This document shows positions 49,035 to 61,856 of a stretch of 64,000 bases of DNA, piece by piece (position 1 is the stretch's first letter; each line of letters starts with the position of its first letter). The notes below the pieces were generated by a model. It worked only from the letters and a program-made list of their open reading frames with translations, was not told the origin of the DNA and did not search any database. Both the position numbers and the translations under genes were made by a program. Origin of the DNA: Reticulitermes lucifugus (taxonomy: Eukaryota > Arthropoda > Insecta > Blattodea > Rhinotermitidae); contig JAKCWW010001033.1 of assembly GCA_026260175.1 (NCBI GenBank), forward strand, positions 19,138-83,137. The letters run 5' to 3'.

Positions 49035-52000
49035 CTTCATCATCCTCCTCCATACTGTGGATATCATGCGGATGGGTCTCCATGACGACTAGGGCATCAC
49101 TGTGTTTGCGCTTTGCACCACGTTCTGCCACTGCTGTAACAAGCTCCACATTACTGCTACTGCTGCAGAGCTTAGAGTTCACACTACTCCGTGGCATGAC
49201 TCTTCTCTCGTCACTGTTACTGTACTCAAACAACTGCCTTGAACTGACAACAGCTTCTTGCTGCTGCTTGGAAAGAAGTTCGCCACTACCACTCCCACTA
49301 AATGACGACAATGCGGCAACTGTAGAGGATTCCACGTACATATTCCCAACACTTTTTTGTCTCTCACTTTCACATATCATATGTCCCATACCCGTCACAC
49401 TCATCATGACATCAGTTCCAACATACTTCCCAGGGTAATCAGTCTGGCGTGGACTTGAGGCATTGCTACTGAAGCCCCCTTCAGTAACAGTTGGACTCAC
49501 GAACATACCTTTCCCACTACTTACTCCCCAGTCATATTCAGTCTGGTCTCCTAAACCAGAAGTGTCTTGCTCATTACTGCTTGACACACAATGTACCATA
49601 GGCATTGGAGATACTGTTACCCCAGAAGAGGACTGCTGTCTTCCTAGAAGACTTTCTCCATTAGCATTAACAGTCCCACAAGAGCCTGTGACTGGACATG
49701 AAGAAGGGGAAGGAGATGACAGACCATCATCAGTACTTCCAACACCTGTTGAATGTGTGGTAGTGTCTGCAGATGGTGTCAGGGAATGACCATCAGAACT
49801 ACCACCACTACTATTGCCCCCACCTCCAGGATCTATTGGACTGTGTGTTGTGGTGTCAGGTGGACTCCCACCAGATGAAGCTGCTGTCAAGGTCTGACAA
49901 AATGTGTTGTTAGTTGTCACCACAAGTGATCCAGGTGTTACTGATGGAGATGAGGATACCTGCACACTCTGGTTCACGGCAGTCTGAGTCGAAACAGAGT
50001 GTTTCATCATCAGAGGTGGTTGGCTGGCTTGTCTGGAAGGTGGAGGTGATGATGATGCACTACTACTGCCCTGCTGAACTGGACTTGGCTGTATCTTATC
50101 CTGGACACATTGTGCAGTACTGCTCCCAACAATGAAGTTCTGCTGGTTTACATTTAGGGTGGTAGCTGACGCTACAGAGTTACTGGTGTTGCTGGATGGG
50201 AAGTTCTGAGGAGTTGTAACAAGTTGTTGATTGTTGGACACCATTGTAGTCTGCTGCTGGACAATTGTGGTGTTCTGTTGCACTACTGTAGTGTTCTGGT
50301 GGTTCTGAGTTGTGGAAGCTGTACATGGTACCATCAAGGTCTGCCCCATCTGTCCACATTGTACGAATTCCTGCTGAGACTGGTGTGTTCCTGTGGCAGG
50401 TCTTACAGGAGAACTGTTGGCTGTGAAAGACATCTGCTGATTAGGACTGACATTTGCTACCAGCGGACTGAGCTGCCCACCAAAGGCTGCTGTACCATTC
50501 ACAAGAAATTGACCTCCATTGGCAGAACTTGTCAAAAACTGTGGTGCTCCACCATTCTGCTGTTGTAACATTGGCCCTGTTGCCATTTTACCTCCTGTGG
50601 TTGGAGTGCGAATAACCATGCCTGCAGGACCTGCTGCAAGAATGCTTTGTCCAGTTGGATGACCAAACACTGCAGTTCCTCCATGACTTTGAACAGGAGT
50701 TAGAACATTCTGACCATTGACATTCTGTAATTGCAACTGAACCCCAAGGTTGGTGGCATCTGGAAGGAGGGTAGTGGTTCCATCAGTTGCCATGACCATG
50801 CCTCCCAAACTAGGGACAATGAACTGCTGAAACGTTGGGAAGTTCTGAACAACACCAGCTGCACCATTCAAGAGATTCACAGGTTGAAGAAGATTTATTT
50901 GTTGTGGGGGCTGTGAAGCGGCAGATGCTGCTATGAGTTGCTGAGTTCCAAAATGTCCTGTAGTGGTGCCTGGTTGCCCATTCATGAGAATTTGTGCAGG
51001 TGCACCTGCCTTCCCAGGAACTATAGTCAGTGCCTGAAGCATTGGACCAGTTGTGGTTATACTCTGATGTGGACCAGACATTGTGAAACTCTGCTGTGGA
51101 AAGTTTTGTTGTTGCTGCTGCTGCATGACAATACCAGTTGCTGTGGCAGTAGCTGCAGCAGCTGAAGAGTTCTGCTGAGACGCTATGTGTAACATGGAAG
51201 CAACAGTTTGGGGAGACACCTTTCGTTTCTTACTCCCCCCTTTCTTCTTCCCACTGCCAGGTGTTGGGGAAGAATGGTGCGATATTTCAGGGGGCGAGAG
51301 CAGAGATGTTTGCTGAGGTGTATGACGCATATACCCTGAAGTGGTCTGTGAATTTCTAGAGCCTGGATGCTCCTGATTTATGGTATCCAGCAACTGCCCT
51401 ATTCCATTCCCTGCACTGTTCGGTCCTTGAGAATGATGAATAACATTTCCGGTTGCAACTGCTAGATGAGGAATCTGCATGGCATTCTGATTAAGCCCTG
51501 TCATTCCATCAACAGTCATCATACTCGGCTGGATAAGTAAGGGTGCTGGTAAAGCATTCACTAACACCGTAGGTTGGCCCAAGACTTGCTGTGCCACTCC
51601 GACAGCAGGAATAACTTGAGTAACTGCTGCAGTTACACTTGTCACCATGGGTGACACTGACATAGGTGGCATAGAAGAATGGCTGACAAGTTTTGCCATA
51701 GAGTGCGGGGGAGGTGGTTGTGGTGGTGGAGCCATTAAGCCTGCAGTAGGACCTGGTGGGGTCATCACATTTCCAGCATTTGTCATTATCAACTGACCAC
51801 CACTTGAGACAAGGATGTGTCCTGGAGGCAGTCCAGGAGGAGCCCCAGGGGATTTCAGTATAGCTGTTGCTTGCTGCTGCTGCTGTTGTTGTTGAGGTGC
51901 CTGCACTCCATTCCCTGTGCCCATCATATTCTGCTGCTGTTGATGTGGAGGAACCTGAATACTGCTCACAACACTCTGAACCATCTCTAATGGTGACTTG

Positions 52001-55000
52001 GACACAGTGGCAACGTGCATGCCTTGTGAATGTACAGCTGGAACTGATGAAGAAGGCTGTGGTATGGTCATCATGGCTGCTTGACTTGTATACACTGGTG
52101 GTGCAGGCTGAGGTTGAAGTGGTATTAGAGATGTGGGTGGGGTGTTGGCAGCTGGTGCTGAAGGATTTCCAACTGACACAGTTGCAGTATTTGCTTTTCC
52201 AGCTAGGACTGAGGTTATTGTGTTGCTGCTCACTGTATGGCCGCTTGCCATTGTTGTGACCACTGTTGAGGACTGGATTGTGAACTTGTGGCCTCTTGTT
52301 TGATCATGTACATAATGGCAATAGTTATCACCAGGTCTATTAGGGTGCCTCATAACAGGAGAGCTGGGTATGCCTGGTGAGGAACAGGCAACCATGTTCT
52401 CACTTCTAGGAGCTTGAAAGTGTACTTGTGATGTATTGGAATAGGAGTAAAGTCCAGGTGGACTTACATTAGGTACTGTGAATGGAGATGAAGAAGAAGA
52501 GGAAATGTAGATGTTTGATGTTGAAGATGTGTCAGGGACTCGACAATTCTGTGATGAAGTTGGTGTGGATGACGTTGGTGATGCTTCAGGCTGTGGTAAA
52601 CTGTATGTCTCCAAGGGCGAACCATTACTTGTACTAACAGTACCCCCTTGGATCGGTCCTCTTGAGTCAGATGTCATTGATACCTGGTGACGCTGGGGTA
52701 CAGCATTCCCTAACCTATCAAATGTTGAAGACGTTACCGGGCTCTCTTCTTGGACAATGTTAGGTGTTGGAGTTCCACTATTGGAATTCTGTTGAACCAC
52801 AGTGTCATTTGGTGATCCTCCAGAATTAAGCTGCACATGGAAATGTTTAAATTCACTTGACATGTTATGTTGTTGCTGTGATTGCTGCTGGTGCACTCGC
52901 TGGTTCACAGGATTCAAATTCGTGTGTTCCGGTTGTATAATTGGTTGGATCTGATGCTGCATTTGATGATGGAATAATATATTATCACCTGAACCACCTC
53001 CAGATGAAGAAACAGGAAGTAACGAAGCTGAACTAACACCACAACCTTGACAATGATTTCCCACTTCCATTCTATGTTCAGGCAGTACACTGCTGTCAGG
53101 TATGCCAACATTAAGCACTGCTGAACCCTGATTTTGGGGCTGAGTGTATGACGACATGGCTACTGAAGCTGCTGGAATTGGGCTGCCTATACTGTGATGT
53201 GATGTTATAGTTACTGGGTTTGAAACCGAAGCATGAACATTGAGGTTTTGTTGTGGTACAGGAATATTTGAATTTGTCCTTGAGGTAAATCCAGGGGTTA
53301 CTTTTGGGGTGGGTAAAAGGACATTACTGGGAAGAGGAACACCGACTGTTGTTGGTGACGAACAGGAAGTTGGAAGATTAACAGCAACATTCTGAGGACT
53401 CGGCACCTGCTGGTCAGGAGTTATGGGATTTCGAACTGGGCTATGACACAAAAAGTTGGGGCCACCAACACCAGTCTGGCGTGAAATGGTGCTGTTCAGT
53501 AACGCGGTCTGCTGTGCCAGATAGCCACTAGGATCCTCCATAAAAGATGGGACATTAGGGTTGGTTCCTGCCACATAATTGGGATTAGAGCTATCACTGT
53601 TATTAGGATGAGATGGTGGAGGTCGGTTATGTTCTATAGGAATTTGACGAACATCAATGTTTGGACAAGGGGCATGAGAATCCATGGGCGTAGGTCCTCC
53701 ACTTCCTTGTATCCCAGCAATACCCACGCGATGGTGCTGATGATGATCAAGGGTGCTGTACGATCTCTGTTTTCTATTGGCTGAACCAGTCTTTCCTGAC
53801 CCCTTAGGCTTCTTCCTTGACACTTCTTCCGTCCAAACGGGTGGTGGAGGTGTGTGGTGATGCAGAGGAGGAACACGGTCATAAGTGCTGGGAGGTGGCA
53901 AGGCATTAGACTGCGGTTGACTCACTGCCATCATTGCTGCTCCAGTACCTATACTACTGGCATTGTTTCGGTTTTGTTGCTGCCATGGCGGTGCTCTCTG
54001 CTGATGCATCATCATGATACCAGCACTGCCAGCTGAACCTGATGATAGCATTTGATGGTGGTGTTGCTGCTGCATTTGTAAAATACTTTGATGTTGTTGC
54101 TGCTGTGGCTGCTGTTGTTGAGGAAGTGACCCTGTTATCTGCTGCCCTCTGTTATACTGATCAACAAAGACATTACCAGGTCCTGGAATGCTAACACCAC
54201 TGCTGCATGGCACAGACACAAATTGATGATGTTGCTGTAGCTGCCTGGCATTCTGAACTGCAGAAGACTGCTGTTGTTGCATCAGAACTTTGTTCTGATC
54301 TTCTAACCGAGGCTGTGGAACATGATACGGACTTTGTGGTTGTCCATAGAATTGCTGCTGCTGCTGCATCCTTAACATGTGGAGATCCTGAGGATTTTGA
54401 TTGGAACCTGAAGAATTAATGACACCTGAGTACATAACATGCTGTTGCTGCTGCAGTGCCTTACTATTACTGCTGATGGCACCACCACTTGCATTGTGTA
54501 TTTCATCAGGAGTGCTACTCAAAGGTGGTACCCTTTGCTGAGGCTGACACAATATACCAGGATTTCCTCCACTATGAACCATCATTCCACCAGCACTCAT
54601 CACAACTTGGTTTCCTGTGTTACCAATCATCAAAGGGTTGGTTGTGTTGCTACTCATAACAGTAGGATTAACAGCATTACTTGATAAGATAGCTGCATTA
54701 CCAGTTGTGACTATTCCACCTTGGTGAGGGTTCACACTACTGCTGCTGCTTTGTGTATTGGGCTGCTCCAGCACTGGATTCCCAGGCTGAAGTCTCATAA
54801 CGGGTTGAGTGTTTCCTGCAACACCAATCAAGTTCTGCTGCTGCTGCTGTGTTAGGTTGCTCAGATGAACAGGTGAAGTGTTTGGATGGACCATGATATT
54901 GCCACCCAAGATGGCTGATGTGACTCCTCCATTTGGGGTGGTGTAACGGAGTAACTGTGGAGAAGTGTTGACTCCTTGAATAACATTAGTGTCAGAAGTA

Positions 55001-55098
55001 AAGTTTGGTGGTGGAAAATGAGCCCTGTTTGGTATCTGTGGACCACTTGTAGGAAGATGTTGAATTGTTCCAGCAGAAGATGGTCCTCCACTCCAACT
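49035..55098 (-). CDS. sba: MBD5/sba homologue, giant central exon
   Basis: One exon of 6,064 nt encodes about 2,021 residues with no stop, from SWSGGPSSAG to HSMEEDDE. The acceptor is TTGATACAG (phase 0) and the donor GAAG|GTAAAA (phase 1). The protein is mostly low-complexity, rich in Gln, Ser, Pro, Asn and Thr, with many polyglutamine runs, and is probably disordered. More conserved-looking islands are VWTEEVSRKKPKGSGKTG (about residue 420, basic), VPLPSNVLLPTPKVTPG (about 590, like VPLPSNLPLPT of MBD5), PGDNYCHYVHDQTRGHKF (about 925), KKRKVSPQTVASMLHIASQQ (about 1290, like the KRKQPPTTVLSLL segment of MBD5) and an acidic tail. It is presumably nuclear, since KKRK-type signals are present. 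It lies between an upstream basic exon and the PWWP exon. The real protein begins upstream; the TTG at 55107 is in the intron. Confidence 0.93.
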
Positions 55099-55382
55099 CT
55101 GTATCAATGAAAGGTATATAATTAGAAAAATATATCACTTACGTACATACAGTCATCCTGTCATATTAGTAGATCTAATGTTTGCTGTGTCACACGTTCA
55201 CAGTTGTCATCCCAACAATTCATTATCACAAATCTTCATTAAATTTAAATATAAAGGCAAAAGCAAATACATAACAAAATGTACTGTCTGAAAATAAACT
55301 ACATTCTATTTACAACGGTCCAACACACTATGGCCCATTTCAGAGTCAGAGGCACATGAAAACTACAGATTACAACTGTTTC

Positions 55383-55413
<31 letters not shown>

Positions 55414-57081
55414 CATTCCATGGACACATAAAATTATGGATGTGGAATAAGTCATAAACATACAAAATATACAAAGTATGCAATGCTGAAAATACAGTCA
55501 CTAAAATATTATGTGGTAACTACACATTTTACTGGATAAGCCATATTTTTAACACTAAAAACAATTACAATATTTAAAATATAACTTACAAAAAGTTTAA
55601 TCAATTACTTTCATAAGCCCTTGATAAAGTGAAAATTGGCCAAACCATGCTGTGCCACATGTAAACAGACTGCATTTTAGTTTCTGCCAATACATTTAGT
55701 CCCATTGCATTTGATGATACAAACACTCCCTGACTTATGTAAGGTTCTCTTAGAAAAAGAAATACACTGTTCACACACCAAACATTTATCAACTTAAGTA
55801 AGACAAAGTACTTTAATCTGCCAATCTACCTTTAGGTAATGCGAATTTATAACCCAAGAGTGAGCAGCAATTTAGCTCCATGTGCCTGCATGCTGGACTC
55901 ATGTGTGTATGGTCAAAGGTTCAAATCTGAGTCAAGTACAACTGTTTTTTTCAAAACATGTTACAGTTCATTAACATTATCAGCAGTATATAGTTTGTGA
56001 GATTTGAGGCCTTCTCAGCAATGTTTTGTGCATCCATTTTACCCACTGACAGACCATAATATCCCAGACTTGAATCTTTATTATTTATTTTATTCTTGGG
56101 AAAACTAATTTTCAAGTAAACATTTTGTTCTTCTTAAGTTTTTTGAGCATAAACTGAAAGATTGCCAAGTTTTGCTTGTTCCCTTATAAACAACATTTCA
56201 TACAGAATTTTTAGATACATGTATGGTCTACATCCATACCAAATCTCAATGGTTCTTCAAATGATACTGCCACAAAATCAAAAGCTAAACATAATTCCAA
56301 GCAACCTCCATTATTGTGTTTTGCATTTTACTAACTGGATGGAACACCTGAAGAAAAGTAGGATCTTTATCAAAGATTGATGACCATGCATCACTTCAAA
56401 ATCATACAAAAAGTGGTGCTAGTGTTGTTTTCGCCTCATAAGTTCATATGTGTGTCATTTTTATATTACTAACTGCCACAAATTAAAACGGTATGAGTAT
56501 GGAGTAATCTTCATGGCATAACAGTCATACCAGATTCATCAAAATTCACCCCAACAAAGAAACATGACACGCCTACATATTCACTGTACATGAATTATGC
56601 AAATTATGCAAGCACAAGCACTTGTTTATAGGACACAGTACCATAATGTGTATGAATGCCGTAACCTGTGCAAATCTTTCATAACTGCATTGCCTGATTA
56701 TATTACAAAATGAATAACAGTAAAAAGAAGACATACATTCCTGACCGTTACATGAAAGGTATCTGTGATCATCTAACAATAATCCAATGACATGATTTAA
56801 AAATAATAAAGACATCCAGAATGGCATGTCAGCTTTATGGTATAGGGCATTAACATTACTCATCACAGAACTAGAGCAAGAATGAGGCACATGACTCCTT
56901 AAGTCAACTATACCTAAACTTCTGAGAGTTTATTCTAAGATATGACAAAAACCAAACAATGAACTTGGTGTGCAGACCACTTTTAAATTTCTAAACTACT
57001 GACAAAGTATGTGGTTTCATTAAAAATAAAGCACATGTAGCTGAACATCAACAGTCATGTCTTTTACACGCTTGTACTGAC
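55099..57081 (-). other. Intron upstream of the giant exon
   Basis: Donor CACAG|GTCAGT (57081) to acceptor GATACAG (55099). It contains an (ACAT)n microsatellite at 55384-55416 and otherwise AT-rich DNA without features. Confidence 0.85.
55384..55416. repeat. (ACAT)n microsatellite
   Basis: Uninterrupted tetranucleotide repeat of about 33 bp. Confidence 0.95.
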
Positions 57082-57233
57082 CTGTGGTGCCCGACCAGCA
57101 GGCTCTTTAACTTGAGGAGGTGTTCCTGCAGCAAGGTTCTGTTCCCTTTGTGCCAAGAGCTGTGACACTGACACACCAGAAAACCCACTTGCGCCACTCA
57201 CTTTTCGTTTCTTGCGTGTTGCCCCTCGACCAT
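57082..57233 (-). CDS. sba: MBD5/sba homologue, upstream exon with basic motif
   Basis: This 152-nt exon begins after TATGTTCTAG with AT, which completes a codon begun in an unseen exon (phase 1; GAT, Asp, if the previous base is G). It encodes GRGATRKKRKVSGASGFSGV, then SVSQLLAQREQNLAAGTPPQ and VKEPAGRAPQ. RKKRKV is a classic nuclear localisation signal. The donor GTCAGT joins it in phase 0 to SWSGGP of the giant exon. It is markedly richer in CpG than the flanking introns. The N-terminal methyl-CpG-binding-like domain expected for the family would lie in a preceding exon. Confidence 0.8.
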
Positions 57234-58090
57234 CTAGAACATAAATTCATAATCTTTAAATCACAATTATCCTCTAACAAATACTTAGATTTAAACTGCA
57301 TTTTATTAAGTTTTACAGGCTCACGCCCTTCCCCAGATTTATGAAGTTTGTTCAATGTTTGAAATGACTTCCCATTATACTTATTCTATACACATTTTAT
57401 CTGAATGGGAGAACAGTCCACGGCAAAACCTTAATTCTAGGGGATTATGATGGAAATAATAAAAAACGACCACAAGTATCAGTTCCCTGGGTAACATGTA
57501 AATAAGCAATGTCAGCATACAGGCCAGTGACTTCAGTGCAAAAACCAATCTAGGGTATCAAGTGATTTCCTAAATGTTAGGAATACAAAGGAACAACCAT
57601 TTGGAGCAGCTCAATTTTGTTCACTCATTTAGCTTTCAATTTAAATAATCCCTAGTCAATACTCTTAGTGCTAAATTACCTCCCTTTAAGGCTTTCCTCA
57701 CTTATGACACAAAAACCTTGACAATTAGTACCTGTCTCCTAACTGTTTTTTGGCATTTCTGGAAGGGTAAACAGACATTTAAATCAGACTTTCCATGTTT
57801 TACACTTTCCATATTAAAGTAAGGACATTCCACATTCATATAAAGCATGATTAGGTAAAGTTGTGTGAGAACCTGTAACTCTTTCAGGGCCATTTTATTG
57901 TAACTACTCTTCCAATCACTATTTTATGTGTATAAGAGATACATACTTATGTTCAATACATTTCCTTCATCTTACATTATCTTGTATTACAACACCAAAA
58001 ACTACAAATTAAGAGCTACTGTGTAAACCAGCATATTACAACAGATTAGTACTTCCAGTTCTTTACAATGAATGGAAAGAATTTAAAAAA
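57234..58090. other. Intron or upstream DNA, nothing recognised
   Basis: AT-rich, CpG-poor sequence 5' of the first visible exon. I searched it by eye for an MBD exon (CKCG-type motif) and found none. Confidence 0.4.
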
Positions 58091-58270
58091 TTCACACAAC
58101 ATAGCTCTGCCATGGCTTAGGCAGCTAGGCACCATCTTCTCACCATGAAAGCCCACGTTTGATCCCACCACAGTCTATGTGGGATTTGTGGTGGACAAAG
58201 TGACACTGGGACAGGTGTTTCTCCAAGTACTTTGATTTTCCTCCATCAGTATCATTTCACGAATGTTGCG
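58091..58270 (+). mobile_element. tRNA-derived SINE copy, degenerate
   Basis: Box A-like TGGCTTAGGCAGCTAGG (from 58113) and box B-like GTTTGATCC (58157-58165), followed by a body with TTTCTCCAAGTACTTTGATT. The layout is that of a tRNA-derived SINE. Confidence 0.55.
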
Positions 58271-58379
58271 TACTCACTCATTAATCTATTTCCAATACTA
58301 ATATAATCTTAGCAAATGACAGTAATTGGAAGTATTGGTATCATTGTCTACATGACTTTCGTTATTTAGTTGGTAAGTA

Positions 58380-58440
58380 CTTTATTCACATTAAGCTACA
58401 TGTTTCAACTGACATGCGGTAATCTTCAAATGACAGCTTT
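58380..58440 (-). repeat. Hammerhead-like motif, minus strand
   Basis: On minus: TTGAAGA (58429-58423), stem-loop, GAAAC (58406-58402), palindromic ACATGT (58403-58398). AAGCT (58439-58435) can pair with AGCTT (58397-58393) as stem I. No target duplication is defined. Confidence 0.35.
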
Positions 58441-59818
58441 TTTGAAATAACACACTTAAAAAAATTCACACCTCACTGTTATTTTTAGAATCCCTTACAT
58501 CCATGGTCCTTCGAATACAGATTACCGAATACATTCTTTTAGTTTTTACCATTGTCAAACCCTTCTTTACTACTTACTAAGCCTTTGTTAAACAAGATTG
58601 GTATTTAGCATTACAGGGTTTCTGGACTTGCCCATCATCAAGTTCTGGTGTTCCAAAAACAGCACAAGGTTTTGGGGGGCAGTACAAACTGAGTTGTGTC
58701 TGACAGAACTATTCTCAATTTCTGGACAACCCCTGCAACTCTAACCACCTCTACATACGCGCCTAGTGTCAGGTTTTGTCAATGGGAGAGTGATACTGAA
58801 GCCATAAACATTGTAATGGAAACAAGTTTCAGAATACAATTACATCCATTCTTCATAATGACAATACACTGGAGGAGACAGCAAGCCACTAACTACTTTC
58901 TTTCAAGGTATGGTGGAGTACAATGCCTCTTAAATCTACTCTTGGCCCATTACTAGTAGAGGGAGAATAAAAGTTCTTTCTTACTGCAGAAAAAGAAGTG
59001 TTTCTTGTTTAATTGTCCTGTTGCCTGTGAAAGAAAAGGAGACCTGACCATACTGAACTTCAAACACAACCGCACTCTTCAATGCAGAAGTGACACAAAT
59101 TCCTTTTTTGAATCTTTCAAGTTTGTCCCACAAGGATGCTGTGGAAATCAATTGATGACACAAATCAGATATCTATTTATTATGTGATTTCATGTCACAG
59201 TCCCCTCATGTGACATTAACTGCAGTACCCAGCCTACAGAACTGTACAGTGAACTGAGTTGGTGTCACTCCCATCTCAGAAAGTGTGAACACACACTTGA
59301 CACTTCAGTCACTGAAAGTAATTAATTTTGAAACACTGCTTTGGGGTATCATCCACGACATACCTTCCAGTTAAATGCAACTGTAAAAATGCTACAATTC
59401 TTAACAACTTTATACTTTGTATTATATTAACTAACTTGTACATTGTATGGTTCTAAATTTTAATATTTATAATACACTGGCCAATAGTAGCACCATTTCC
59501 ACATCACATACATGTATTCCCTAATGGACAAGCTTGGCCAAACACACAGGAAATATTTATATGATAATATAATATTGTCCATTCTCAGTGTACATTTGAC
59601 GGTAAGGATTTTATATTATTGAAAATAATAAATTCATTAAAATCTTACACTCCAACGGCTAGTCTTAAATTTTAATTGTTCACCTCTGGTGCACATTGGT
59701 CACAAAGGACGAAAGGGAGAAACTTTGTAGCAGATGACTTAAATGTCTGGACTCAAAGGTAATTACTGCCACTCTTTACGATCAATAGGAATGTCCAAAA
59801 TATCAAAATGCTCTATGG
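58441..59818. other. Non-coding stretch
   Basis: No exon recognised; overlapping 60-codon frames at 58.98-59.19 kb have no motif. Confidence 0.35.
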
Positions 59819-60240
59819 CAGGGTTGCTCAACCTTTTGGGGCCGGACCCAGATTAGGCCACGAGCTCTGTCTCGCGACCCCAGGGGTCAGACATAAACAC
59901 AGGTGTAAAATAAAAAACATGAGATGGTGAAAAAATTCGGCATTTTAATTATTTAATGAAAAGAAGACAAACATATGTATGCATTTACACACTGCTGCAA
60001 AAGCTTGAGTTTAGTACTGTGACCCCTCTTACGGTACTGATGTCTAATGTCAGTGTTCATTAGCTTTAAATTTGAATGTTTCTGTGTTTCGTTGTTTATT
60101 CCCCAAATTGAGAAAATTCTGTCAACTGTGCAGTAACTCCAGCAAAACAGAATGATAATTTTGCTTGGCTGATCCAATGGTTTTTCTTTGAGAGGCTGGC
60201 AACCCTGGTAGTCAATGATCTGTGTCATATTTTATGACGC
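59819..60240 (-). mobile_element. hAT element end fragment
   Basis: The left terminus CAGGGTTGCTCAACCTTTTG followed by GGGCCGGACCCAG is typical of one end of hAT elements, with CTCTATGG (59811-59818) as the possible 8-bp duplication. The other end was not found. A 91-codon minus frame (59953-60228) contains RIFSIWGINN but lacks a clear hAT dimerisation motif. Confidence 0.5.
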
Positions 60241-60349
60241 GACAGTCAAGCCAACATTGCTACAATATAATTGTATATATTGTATAACACTGTATATACA
60301 ATACCATACACTGCTACAATCTTGGCCTTCAGCAGGACAGCAACTGCTG

Positions 60350-61579
60350 GTCCTAAAAACGTTCATTAAAATGCATATGACTGCGTGATACATTTCACCA
60401 GCGGCGACAGCTTATTTGAGTGCACGATGTTGCAGCCTTTAATTGTCCGCAACTCTTTTAAGCCTAATATCTAAACAGTCACCATTTCATTCTGAATCCA
60501 AACACAAAATCAGAAAGGATAACGAAAAACATTCCTTTATGTCTACTACAAAGCAAACAGCCACGAGATAAGAAGTATATGGCCCCACAACACGTGAATA
60601 ATGAACAATGAATAAAACACTCCTACTGAACACAGTCTGGACGACGACGTGTTCCGTAGGGCTGCAGAAAGGGAAATATTACAGGCGTGGGAAGGCGATT
60701 TTATTGTTGAAAGCAAACTAGGGATAGAGTTTCATACTGTTCCGGAAAAATGGTTCAATCTAATACCAGATACTAACTTAGCACATGAAAGATTTCTGTA
60801 CTGAAACCCCATGTAAATTCGCAAATATGCACATTTAGAAGCAATGGACTCCGCTCTACGCAGTCTTCTGCGTTAATGTCGATATATTTGATGTGAAAAT
60901 GATAGCGACCAATACGACACGCGCAGGCTGCCTTCGCACGTCCCGCCAACTCCAAGAGCAGTCTGACGAATATCATTCCTAAACTCTCTTCTTTGTCAGG
61001 CGAACTCGCCCGTTTCTTAAACCACTTCTTTGCCCCAAAGTCCGTCCGGAAGTAACTGCCTTATGGACGTCGAACTACAATTTTTATCTGTGGTAATTAA
61101 TTTTCAAACAAATGTCCGATAAAACAAAAAACCATGACAGACACACTTGACAGAGAAGAGACAGAACACTACATACGAGTAGGTAATATGTTCTGGTATG
61201 TGACGCCGTGTCACCTGGTTGAGACGTACCGATGTTTCAGATGAATTTTCTCTATATTCAGGGTACGATGTGATAGAGGAAGCAGGTAACTCCGATATGG
61301 CGACATTTATGCGTCCACAAGACAGTTACCTTGATAGGCACGGCCGTTGAGGAACCCACAACCCACGGATTACTACGTGTTACCGAAATACTCTCTACGA
61401 CAATGTGTGTTTTGTGTGGTGTGTGTCCGCAAGCCTGAAAATGGAACGACTTGCGATTAGATTCAATGCCAAGTACACGTCTGGCTGAGCAGATTTGACA
61501 GGTGTAACCAGTTCGAGCGTGCGCACAACTTCTATATGTGTTATGTGCACCTTGGCAATCTGAATACGAATTAGTGTGT
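60350..61579. other. CpG-rich DNA, possible 5' region
   Basis: CpG becomes frequent here after a long depleted stretch. No exon is demonstrated. It could be the unmethylated 5' part of the minus-strand gene or intergenic DNA. Confidence 0.3.
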
Positions 61580-61589
61580 ACGTACATTA

Positions 61590-61856
61590 AATTTTTTTTT
61601 CCAACGGCACAACAGCCCCTAGTGGGCCAGGACCTCCTCATTATCGACGCTTCACGATCACACTCAGACACATCGCACTCGGTAGTAGCCTACTCCTCTG
61701 GACGAGTGATCAGCCCGACACACAGACCTCTACCTGACAACACACAACACTCACAAGAGACAGAAATCCAAGCCCCCGGCGGAATTCGAACCCGCAATCC
61801 CAGCAAGCGATAGGCCGCAGACCCCCGCCTTAGACCGCGCGGCCACTGGGATCGGC
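61590..61856 (-). mobile_element. tRNA-derived SINE, 267 bp, intact
   Basis: Flanked by a 10-bp target duplication ACGTACATTA (61580-61589, 61857-61866). On the minus strand box A is TGGCCGCGCGGTCTA (61845-61831) and box B GGTTCGAATTCC (61792-61781). The 3' part ends GGGGCTGTTGTGCCGTTGG followed by poly(A). It is nearly undamaged and CpG-rich, so recent. The copy at the window end shares its 3' part. Confidence 0.88.

Larger units (their letters stand above)
32732..57233 (-). other. sba: Gene span in window: MBD5 / six-banded homologue
   Basis: Four coding exons on the minus strand are joined by introns of 1,983 bp (57081-55099), 14,069 bp (49034-34966) and 1,839 bp (34730-32892). All have GT-AG borders, and the phases match at every junction (0, 1, 2). 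The joined frame gives about 2,200 residues with an open 5' end. The family is recognised from a C-terminal PWWP domain followed by the LEGLEAHHRARKKFRK-type linker and a helix, the same order as vertebrate MBD5. In vertebrates MBD5 has an N-terminal MBD and associates with the Polycomb-linked BAP1 deubiquitinase. In flies sba is its homologue. The MBD exon is not visible in this window. Confidence 0.85.

Noticed and set aside
49082-54684. Many plus-strand frames opposite the giant exon
   Set aside because: Shadows of the Q/S-rich minus-strand coding sequence (CAG/CTG repeats read in other frames).
59953-60228. 91-codon minus frame as hAT transposase C-terminus
   Set aside because: It lies in a hAT-like end, but the residues do not show a clear hAT dimerisation motif.
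61132-61182. ATG followed by 16 codons and a GTAATA donor on plus, a possible first exon
   Set aside because: Too short, no support from a downstream exon or promoter.
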